The notes below the pieces were generated by a model that saw nothing but the letters and a program-made list of their open reading frames with translations, was not told the DNA's origin and made no database searches. From Littorina saxatilis (taxonomy: Eukaryota; Mollusca; Gastropoda; Littorinimorpha; Littorinidae), in contig NC_090250.1 of NCBI RefSeq assembly GCF_037325665.1, forward strand, positions 25,185,146 through 25,249,145: a stretch of DNA of 64,000 nucleotides, read 5' to 3'. This document shows positions 56,839 to 64,000 of the stretch, piece by piece. The translations under genes and the position numbers were made by a program. Position 1 is the stretch's first letter, and each line of letters begins with the position of its first letter.

Positions 56839-58274
56839 CATGGGTGAAACTAGCCCGTCAATTGACTGAAATCCGTCAATCTGAAAATAAGTCTGACGGA
56901 AATTCCGTCAATCCGCAATTTTGAAGAAAAAAAAAATTGAGAAAAAAAAAGCGAAACTACTTGCGGAACGCGTTTTCGAACTGCTATAGTGAACCGGTTG
57001 CAGTTTGTTTGGAAACGGAAGCGCTTTTGCCCGTGCTCGCGGTAAACCCCGTAGGTGAGGTTTCTTTGCTTTCGGATTCGCTCTGCATCACGATAAAAAA
57101 AAAAGTTCTCTCGCGTTTTGGCAGGCATTACGAAGTGGTGACACGATTTCTGCGACAAAGATGCTGGTTTTGACGGAAAACGCACGGACATATCTTATTG
57201 ATGCTGGTCTAGCCAACAAATGGTGATGGAACTGGTTGGAGTTCATGAAACTAAAACTGTGTGTGATAAGTTTGGTGCTTAAAACTCAAGTGCTTTTCCT
57301 TGAGAACTTTGCACTACAGTGGAACCCCTCTCTAGCGACCTTGAAAATGTTAAAAAAAATCGGTCCTTATGGAGGGGGGTCCTTACAGAGGGAGGGGGCG
57401 GGGTCAGGGGGCCACAAAGAAAGTCACCTCAGATTTTCTTAAAAAAAGAAAACAGAGAAGTTTGAGTTGCTGACGAACGTTTCCTCAAGCAAACTGCTTC
57501 GATTTCATGCTCTCAAGACATCAAAGAGACCGTGCCATAGGTTAAACTCCCCATAGGTTAAACTCGGTCACTGACCCGGATGCAGGAAGTGTTTCCTCTC
57601 TCAGATATGAAAGGGGTCCTTAGAGGTTAGAGCGGGGTGGTCGCTACACTGGTGACAACTATATAAGGAAATACATCGGTTAAAAAAAAAGGGTTGTTGT
57701 GGCGGGGTAGTCCTTAGAGAGGGGCGTTTTAGAGAGGGGTTCCACTGTATTAGAGATGCTACTGCTTAGTTGCTACTTTGTGCAGTGCTACATCATGCTG
57801 TTTGCATGTGTGACATTCTGTTTCATCATTTATTTCAATGCCTGTCTGGCAATGTTTGCTTCTTATAATTATTTCGAAATTTTATTTCAGTTGTTCAGTT
57901 GTTCACTTTCTATTTCATGTAGTATGGCTGTTGTCAATGTTAATTGTTATCAGTTGTGTTGGAAGATGCAAGTGTGAAAGGATACACACAAAAATGATTA
58001 CTTCTGTGAATTGTTTTAATTTTGTTTACCCTTTTTACCATATCATTAGAATCTGAAGGTATTTTTTTTGACCTGCATGATAGTGTATTTTTTTGCCAGG
58101 AAAGGCCACAAAATCACAATGAATCATGCAAAAATTCATTTTCGGCCGGGGGGCGTTGCCCCCCTCGGCCCCCTAACGGAGCCCTGCCCCGTACCCCGCC
58201 AGGGCCTGGGCGGCCCCTGGACCCCTGCCTCAAAAAAATTGCAGTCAATTTCATTTTCCTAGGTTTCACCCATG
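56839..58274. mobile_element. 1.44 kb inverted-repeat element in intron 6
   Basis: CATGGGTGAAAC at 56839 is inverted as GTTTCACCCATG ending at 58274. TTTATA is duplicated outside (56833-56838 and 58275-58280). The interior has a GC hairpin (GGGGGGCGTTGCCCCCC, about 58147) like those of the CAGGGCCGG element, and a nested Tc1-like MITE (57317-57747). A transposase is not recognisable. The 6-base duplication does not by itself identify the superfamily. Confidence 0.65.
57317..57747. mobile_element. Tc1/mariner-type MITE with CAGTGGAACCCC ends
   Basis: CAGTGGAACCCCTCTCTA at the left is exactly inverted as TAGAGAGGGGTTCCACTG at the right, with TA on each side (57315-57316 and 57748-57749). CAGT ends and a TA target are the hallmark of Tc1/mariner. 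The interior (431 bases in all) repeats GGGGTCCTTA-type phrases and encodes nothing. It lies inside the 56839-58274 element. Confidence 0.8.
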
Positions 58275-58382
58275 TTTATAGCTTTACACTTTCCTAAGAT
58301 AGTGGGTGCTCACCTCACATTATTGGATTGATTTTGTCCTGCGTTTGCCAAGACTCTGCATGGTCTTTTCTCCACTGTGCAG

Positions 58383-58788
58383 GCACCGTCAGAGCTTCGG
58401 TTGTCTTCAGTCCACTCCTCTTTCGAAAATGAAGCAGCCTTCAACCAGTTGACTGCTGCAGGAATCCTGACCCCGGAGGAGCTTGTGGCACGCGTCACGG
58501 AGTCTGAGTTTCTGTCCGCCCGGCTGCCCAACATGAGCGTCAACCCTCTGTCCGCTCTGAACGGGAACCTGGAGAACCTGACCAACCTGGCATCTGTGGC
58601 TTCTTCTCTGGCTGGGGCCACTTCCATCCCTCCACTGGACTCCTCCCTGTCTCGCGCCTCTCTCTCCCCGGCCATGTCAGACAGTGGCATCTCCGTGGAC
58701 GCCGCTTCCACCAACAGCAATAACAGCGCCACCATGATGAACATCGCAGCCATGGCCAAGCTGACATCTGCGGGGCTAAGCGGGCAAG
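58383..58788 (+). CDS. TRIM-NHL protein, coding exon 7 (serine-rich linker)
   Basis: The exon encodes about 135 residues, starting in phase 0 after TGTGCAG and ending in phase 1 before GTACGG. It opens with LRLSSVHSSFENEAAFNQLT, a likely short helix, and then becomes rich in Ser, Ala, Leu and Asn (for example SVASSLAGATSIPPLDSSLS). Long low-complexity linkers at this place are known in Brat and Mei-P26. A filamin domain, expected in TRIM2/3/71, is absent. Confidence 0.85.
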
Positions 58789-58940
58789 GTACGGTTGCTG
58801 AACGCTCCTGTAGCTGTTTGTTAGAGCTTTTGTGTTGGGTTCAAGTTATCTGTTGCTACTAGAACTTTGTGTCAAGTCACCCTTATGTACTGTTTACCTC
58901 TGGGATCTCTGTATTTAGTGGCATAGCTCTTCCTTCGTTT

Positions 58941-59748
58941 TTGACTCACATGCGAAGCAAAAGTGAGTCTATGTACTCACCCGAGTCGTCCGTCCGGCCG
59001 GTCGTCCGGAAAACTTTAACGTTGGATATTTCTTGGACACTATTCAGTCTATCAGTACCAAATTTGGCAAGATGGTGTATGATGACAAGGCCCCAAAAAA
59101 CATACATAGCATCTTGACCTTGCTTCAAGGTCAAGGTCGCAGGGGCCATAAATGTTGTCTAAAAAACAGCTATTTTTCACATTTTTCACATTTTCTCTGA
59201 AGTTTTTGAGATTGAATACCTCACCTATATATGATATATAGGGCAAAGTAAGCCCCATCTTTTGATACCAGTTTGGTTTACCTTGCGTCAAGGTCACAGG
59301 AGCTCTTCAAAGTTGGATTGTATACATATTTTGAAGTGACCTTGACCCTGAACTATGGAAGATAACTGTTTCAAACTTAAAAATTATGTGGGGCACATGT
59401 TATGCTTTCATCATGAGACACATTTGGTCACATATGATCAAGGTCAAGGTCACTTTGACCCTTATGAAATGTGACCAAAATAAGGTAGTGAACCACTAAA
59501 AGTGACCATATCTCATGGTAGAAAGAGCCAATAAGCACCATTGTACTTCCTATGTCTTGAATTAACGGCTTTGTGTTGCATGACCTTGGATGACCTTGAC
59601 CTTGGGTCAAGGTCACATGTATTTTGGTAGGAAAAATGTGTAAAGCAGTTCTTAGTGTATGATGTCATTGCTAGGTTTAGCTGAAGGTCAAGGTCATGTA
59701 AAGGTCAAGGTCAAGCATGTGAGTCGTATGGGCTTTGCCCTTCTTGTT
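58941..59748 (+). mobile_element. Diverged GACTCAC-family element in intron 7
   Basis: It starts TTGACTCAC, folds GACTCAC against GTGAGTC, and continues with CTATGTACTCACCCGAGTCG and a CCGG-rich tract. It has many AGGTCA half-sites (AAGGTCAAGGTCA repeated, TTGACCTTGGGTCAAGGTCAC) and ends GGGCTTTGCCC hairpin then TTCTTGTTT. The body is clearly related to the GAGTCAC family only at the ends and in the half-site-rich middle. It is a second subfamily with the same design. Confidence 0.75.
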
Positions 59749-60030
59749 TCTCTTTGACATTCAAAGCAGATTTTGTTGCTTGTGTTTGTCTTTGATGTTT
59801 TGACTAGGATGTGTCGGGTGCTTGTTCTGTGCAGCGTTATTTTGTTACCATATTTGCTGAGCTCTTATACATGAGCATAGATAGAAGCCATCCTGAAGTC
59901 TGTTGTAGGAAAACAGGAGCACTACCCAGATTTGGATATATGTGTAAGGGTTTGAGATGTTGGGGGTTTAGCAAGTTTGTATGTGTAGATACAGGAAAGT
60001 ATAGACTGTCATATTGTTTGTGTTCAACAG
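59749..60030. other. End of intron 7, nothing recognised
   Basis: No repeat or regulatory motif stands out. The stretch ends in the TGTTCAACAG acceptor of exon 8. Confidence 0.5.
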
Positions 60031-60297
60031 CTATCCTGGGCAGCAGTCTGAACAGTGTGAGTGCTGCCAGCCCAACCAACGTGTCCGGTGGAAGTGCCTT
60101 GACCAGTCGCACCCAGACCCCCCTTTCACACAGCATGGAGGGCATGCGTAGCATTCTGTCCGTCTCTCCCACGCATGTACAGCCTGGCAACCTGGAGCAA
60201 CTGGCCTCCATTCTCCAGAATCACCCCCCTCCGCCTACTCTCAACAGCCTCCCCTTCAATACCTTGGGGGTAATGGATCCTGTCTCATCTGGCACAG
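60031..60297 (+). CDS. TRIM-NHL protein, coding exon 8 (linker)
   Basis: The exon encodes about 89 residues from phase 1 to phase 1. It is Ser/Thr/Pro-rich with SHSMEGMRSILSVSPTHVQP and a run of prolines (NHPPPPTLNSLP). It is probably disordered and could bear phosphorylation or docking sites, but no defined motif was recognised. Donor ACAG|GTGAGT. Confidence 0.8.
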
Positions 60298-60576
60298 GTG
60301 AGTGTGAACGTTACAGGAACTGATGGTGGCTTAACTTGACAGGAGATGTACGCATGAATTTCTCAGACAGGAGATGTACGCATGAATTGAGAAAGTTCCT
60401 TGTGCTCGTACGAGTTTGTTTATGGGTAAAACTTTATGTCTGAAAAGGCAGGGATCCAGAAGAAAATTTAACTTTCTGATGGTTCTGAAAGATAGACAAC
60501 CCCCCTGTACACACACACACTCATGGTGAAATAATAGCAGGTCTTTTTTTTCCCCTGGTAGAAGCCTGTTATTTTA
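60298..60576. other. Intron 8 start, with a short direct repeat
   Basis: GACAGGAGATGTACGCATGA occurs twice, about 25 bases apart (near 60340 and 60365). Nothing else is recognised before the GAGTCAC element. Confidence 0.6.
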
Positions 60577-61115
60577 TTGAGTCACTTGAGAAAAAGTGAC
60601 TCTATGTAATCGGTCAGTGTTAGTCTGTCCGGCCGTCCGTAGACACCACCTTAACGTTGGACTTTTCTCGGAAACTATCAAAGCGATCGGGCTCATATTT
60701 TGTTTAGTCGTGACCTCCAATGACCTCTACACTTTAATGATGGTTTCGTTGACCTTTGACCTTTTTCAAGGTCACAGGTCAGCGTCAAAGGAAAAATTAG
60801 ACATTTTATATCTTTGACAAAGTTCATCGGATGTGATTGAAACTTTGTAGGATTATTCTTTACATCAAAGTATTTACATCTGTAGCCTTTTACGAACGTT
60901 ATCAGAAAAACAAGGGAGATAACTAGCCTTTTCTGTTCGGCAACACACAACTTAACGTTGGGCTTTTCTCGGAAACTATAAAAGTGACCGGGCTCAAATT
61001 TTATGTGAACGTGACTCATTGTGTTGTGAATAGCAATTTCTTCCTGTCCATCTGATGCCTCATATAATATTCAGAACTGCGAAAGTGACTCGATCGAGCG
61101 TTTGCTCTTCTTGTT
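60577..61115 (+). mobile_element. GAGTCAC-family element in intron 8
   Basis: This is a complete short form (539 bases): TTGAGTCACTTGAGAAAAAG start, perfect hairpin, a short GGCCGTCCG tract without expansion, one nuclear-receptor-site module, and a GAGCGTTTGCTCTTCTTGTT end. Flanks are TTTTA on the left and AGAGTG on the right. No duplication longer than TT is visible. Confidence 0.85.
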
Positions 61116-61190
61116 AGAGTGAATGCCTCGTGTATGTTGAATTTTGGGGTTGAGCACTATTGCAAGCACTGACATCAGTGATTGGTGTAG

Positions 61191-61308
61191 GTGGCGAGCT
61201 GGGTAGCTCAGGACTGGGGTCCCCCACAGGCAGCACATTTGGCAGTGGCGGCAACTTGCCCTACCCGCCTGTACGCCGCCCAACCAAGATGAGCGCCATG
61301 CAGATTCG
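61191..61308 (+). CDS. TRIM-NHL protein, coding exon 9 (linker to NHL)
   Basis: The exon encodes about 39 residues, Gly/Ser-rich, then the basic NLPYPPVRRPTKMSAMQIR that leads into the propeller. Brat has a comparable basic stretch (SQIKRQKMIYHCKFG, by memory) directly before its NHL. The acceptor GGTGTAG used here has a weak pyrimidine tract. A second in-frame acceptor, ACATCAG, lies 12 bases upstream and would add four residues (VIGV). Phase 1 in, phase 2 out. Confidence 0.75.
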
Positions 61309-61637
61309 GTATGTATGGTATTTTTCATACGTATGTGGAATTGTGACAACTTACAAGCTGGCGGTGTTGGTAATATTAACAGCTATTTCAATTTTACTTT
61401 AACAATGGGTTCTGATTGTTCGACATTGTACAAATTCGTGTTTCATATTTGTTAACACTGTAACTAAGCCAAGTTTGATTCAAAATAAATATTGTTTGCA
61501 AAGTTTTCTTTTGGAGTCGAGGTTTTGGTTTTCCTTCAGATGAGGGCGTTGGGTTTTAGTGTCCTGTTTTGCTAGTTGTCTTGTACGGTTCAATTTCTAA
61601 CGGGATGTATTAGTCATTTCAAACAATTTTCTATCAG
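61309..61637. other. Intron 9, nothing recognised
   Basis: This is AT-rich intron without an identifiable repeat. It ends in CTATCAG. Confidence 0.5.
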
Positions 61638-61798
61638 GTGCAAATTTGGTCAGCTGGGGCCAGGCAAAGGGCAGTTCAATTCTCCCCATGGCTTTTGTCT
61701 GGGACTGGACCAGGACATCATTGTGGCGGACACCAACAATCACCGTATTCAGGTCTTTGAGAAAACAGGAGAGTTCAAGACTCAGTTTGGTATCCCAG
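61638..61798 (+). CDS. TRIM-NHL protein, coding exon 10 (NHL blade 1)
   Basis: The exon encodes [20 protein letters not shown], then [20 protein letters not shown] and FKTQFG. This is a textbook NHL repeat, and the phrase [12 protein letters not shown] is also in Brat. The NHL propeller binds single-stranded RNA on its positively charged face in this family. Phase 2 in, phase 1 out, donor CCAG|GTAAGA. Confidence 0.92.
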
Positions 61799-61869
61799 GT
61801 AAGAGTCCATATGTATTCGTGTATGATTTGTTTTGTGGCCGTATTTAACCTCTAGCACTCCACATGTTT

Positions 61870-62419
61870 TTGAGTCACTTGAGAAAAAGTGACTCTATGT
61901 AATCGGTCAGTGTTAGTCTGTCGGCCGGCCGGCCGGCCGTCCGTAGACACCACCTTAACGTTGGACTTTTCTCGGAAACTATCAAAGCGATCGGGCTCAT
62001 ATTTTGTTTAGTCGTGACCTCCAATGACCTCTACACTTTAACGATGGTTTCGTTGACCTTTGACCTTTTTCAAGGTCACAGGTCAGCGTCAAAGGAAAAA
62101 TGAGACATTTTATATCTTTGACAAAGTTCATCGGATGTGATTGAAACTTTGTAGGATTATTCTTTACATCAAAGTATTTACATCTGTAGCCTTTTACGAA
62201 CGTTATCAGAAAAACAAGGGAGATAATTAGCCTTTTCTGTTCGGCAACACACAACTTAACGTTGGGCTTTTCTCGGAAACTATAAAAGTGACCGGGCTCA
62301 AATTTTATGTGAACGTGACTCATTGTGTTGTGAATAGCAATTTCTTCCTGTCCATCTGATGCCTCATATAATATTCAGAACTGCGAAAGTGACTCGATCG
62401 AGCGTTTGCTCTTCTTGTT
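61870..62419 (+). mobile_element. GAGTCAC-family element in intron 10
   Basis: This is a complete short form of 550 bases. Left flank CATG plus a T-run, right flank TTGTATTC. It carries one nuclear-receptor-site module, with the GC tract expanded to CGGCCGGCCGGCCGGCC. It is the same orientation as the gene and as all other members in this window. Confidence 0.85.
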
Positions 62420-62951
62420 GTATTCTTTACCCTGCAGCCATGTTTTTTTCTATGATAGGCTCTGAATGCTTATAGGCGCCATTGGCGTGCTAAAGATGAA
62501 AGACACATTCCTGTACACAATGATCCAGTTTTCCTGTTGTAAAATCAAAGTGTAAGCCACCTGTTTGTTGTAAAGACATAAGTTATGCTTAGCAAGATAA
62601 CAGACTAATCAGGGTGATCTTTGAAGAGGCCGACAGGTTGGTTATTGGGGGGGGGGGGGGGGGGGGGGGGGGCAGTTTGATCATTCACTGAATAATCTGT
62701 GATAGTTCGCTAGGTAGTTTAGACAAAATAGGTGTCTTTGGGGCAAAGCAGTGTGGGACATGATGCAAAATAGTCTTGGGCTTGACAAGACAGGTTGTAA
62801 ATGACTGATGTTTCTAGACCCTCACCTAGGTAAGACATGTCATGTATGCAGCAGAGAAGTTTTGATCACACTAACTCTGAGATGTTATTTGTTCTTGTAA
62901 TAATCCAGTTGGTGCGGGGGGCAAAATGAAACTGTTGTCTTGCGCTTGCAG
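62420..62951. repeat. Rest of intron 10, with a 26-base G-run
   Basis: A pure run of 26 G occupies 62647-62672. Such a run can form G-quadruplexes in the non-template strand and is error-prone in assembly. Nothing else is recognised. The intron ends GCTTGCAG. Confidence 0.8.
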
Positions 62952-63140
62952 GACGTGAAGAGGGACAGCTGTGGTATCCTCGCAAGGTGGCTGTGATGAG
63001 GACCTCTGGCAAGTTTGTGGTGTGTGACCGTGGCAACGAGCGTTCTCGCATGCAGATCTTCACCAGGCACGGGCACTTTCTGAAGAAGATTGCCATTCGC
63101 TACATCGACATTGTTGCTGGGCTGGCCATCACTGCAAATG
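62952..63140 (+). CDS. TRIM-NHL protein, coding exon 11 (NHL blades 2-3)
   Basis: The exon encodes [20 protein letters not shown], then [19 protein letters not shown] and [13 protein letters not shown]. Two NHL-type strands sets are visible (YPRKVAV...KFVVCDRG...IQ-like, then the start of the next). Phase 1 in and phase 1 out. Confidence 0.9.
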
Positions 63141-63450
63141 GTAAGTCAGGTTTTCACTCTGTGTAACCCAGGGCTTTAAGGTGTAGTTTGATGGTTGACC
63201 ATTCATGTCCTTGCTAAAGCATTAGGTCACCTCCGTTTCACCATATTTCATTTCTCTTTGATTCTTGCATGTGCTTGTTCAAGTTATCTTTACTAAGGAA
63301 TGAAAAGAGAAATGCCAGTGACCCAAAACGTTTTACAAAGGGACATACATGCAACTTGGTAAGTTGAGTACATTGCTAGTGATTACCAATGGTATGTTAT
63401 GCAACTGCACACAATGGTAGTGATCATATTCTTGTTCATGTGGTTTTCAG
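63141..63450. other. Intron 11, nothing recognised
   Basis: This is unremarkable intron sequence ending in GGTTTTCAG. Confidence 0.5.
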
Positions 63451-63602
63451 GTAACATAGTTGCTGTAGACAGCGTGTCGCCCACAGTCTTTGTGATTTCT
63501 GAGGCTGGGGAGTTGCTCAAGTGGTTTGACTGCAGCGACTACATGCGCGAGCCTTCAGATATCGCGGTCAGCAGCAAGGAGTGCTTTGTCTGTGATTTCA
63601 AG
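63451..63602 (+). CDS. TRIM-NHL protein, coding exon 12 (NHL blades 3-4)
   Basis: The exon encodes [20 protein letters not shown], then [16 protein letters not shown] and ECFVCDFK. Repeat spacing fits NHL blades. Phase 1 in, phase 0 out, donor AAG|GTGAGG. The following intron has a short (TTC)n run at about 63698-63717. Confidence 0.9.
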
Positions 63603-63782
63603 GTGAGGCATCACATGGCTTTTTTCCTTCTTCTGTTCTGAGGACATGCTTCTTTTGGTTGCTTTATTCCGTACATAAATTGGATTTGAGATAGGCAGTT
63701 CTTCTTCTTCTTCTTCGTCGTTCGCTAGATAGGCAGTTCTGAGTTGTGATGTTCAAACCTAACTGGTGCTATTGTGTTTTAG

Positions 63783-64000
63783 GGTCACTGTGTGGTGGTT
63801 TTTAATGAGGATGGCAACTTTCTGCGCCGCATTGGCTGTGAGAACATCACCAACTACCCCAACGGTATCGACATCAGCGATGCTGGCGACGTCCTCATCG
63901 GGGACAGCCATGGAAACCGTTTCCACGTGGCCGTCTTCCAGCGAGATGGCTCTTTGATTGGGGAGTTTCAGTGCCCCTACGTCAAAGTCAGCCGCTGCTG
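63783..64000 (+). CDS. TRIM-NHL protein, coding exon 13 (NHL blades 4-5, runs off window)
   Basis: The exon encodes [40 protein letters not shown], then [17 protein letters not shown] and ends in [10 protein letters not shown] at the window edge. The phrase ITNYPxGI is shared with Brat blade 5 by memory. Acceptor GTGTTTTAG, phase 0. The last blade and the stop codon must lie to the right. Confidence 0.9.

Noticed and set aside
52341-64000. Assignment as TRIM2/TRIM3/TRIM71 orthologue
   Set aside because: The coiled coil is followed by a Ser/Ala/Asn-rich linker, not a filamin-type domain, and the B-box 1 and NHL phrases are closer to what I remember of Brat and its relatives.

Overview
The window looks like animal nuclear DNA from a mollusc, most likely a gastropod. 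This is an inference from short spliced exons with GT-AG introns, dense tRNA-derived SINEs and small inverted-repeat elements, and a SINE tail of a type I associate with molluscs. It holds the 5' end of one gene on the minus strand, most of a second gene on the plus strand, and very large amounts of repeats between and inside them.

Layout. 1-1759 (minus): first two coding exons of a calcium-activated chloride channel regulator (CLCA)-like secreted/membrane protein, which continues off the left edge. 1976-16130: arrays and single copies of an ~0.85 kb repeat (here called the CAAG family), with nested elements. 16131-21117: 5' region of the plus-strand gene, with a CpG-type promoter candidate and several repeats. 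21125-22708: exons for a RING finger, B-box 1 and the start of B-box 2 of a TRIM-NHL protein. 23980-24179: exactly 200 N. 24180-55195: a second copy, in the same order and about 99% or more identical, of 4474-23979, but with several extra insertions. 52341-64000: the complete run of the TRIM-NHL gene (13 coding exons seen), which leaves the window inside the NHL beta-propeller.

The second copy is most simply the other haplotype of the same locus joined through a scaffold gap (false tandem duplication). A real duplication cannot be excluded from sequence alone. Read this way, the window is a natural comparison of two alleles. It gives filled-site/empty-site pairs for a 1.9 kb TTAA element, a 7.1 kb nested element, a 0.58 kb GAGTCAC element and a 1.1 kb insertion ending in a foldback, plus copy-number changes in the CAAG array.

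The strongest candidate for something undescribed is structural. Three repeat families in this window (CAAG family, GAGTCAC family and a diverged GACTCAC copy) differ in body sequence but share one architecture: a T-rich start, a perfect 5' palindrome, a simple-sequence tract, a body, a short 3' hairpin, and a terminal CTTG followed by T. They sit in T-runs without a long target duplication, and two of them occur head to tail. That resembles non-autonomous rolling-circle (Helentron-type) elements. The GAGTCAC family also carries nuclear-receptor half-site clusters, and the CAAG family carries a perfect CRE in nearly every unit. A truncated SINE in the TRIM-NHL gene has duplicated the 5' splice site of coding exon 6. 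The two genes are divergently transcribed neighbours, and nothing in the sequence suggests a shared pathway.
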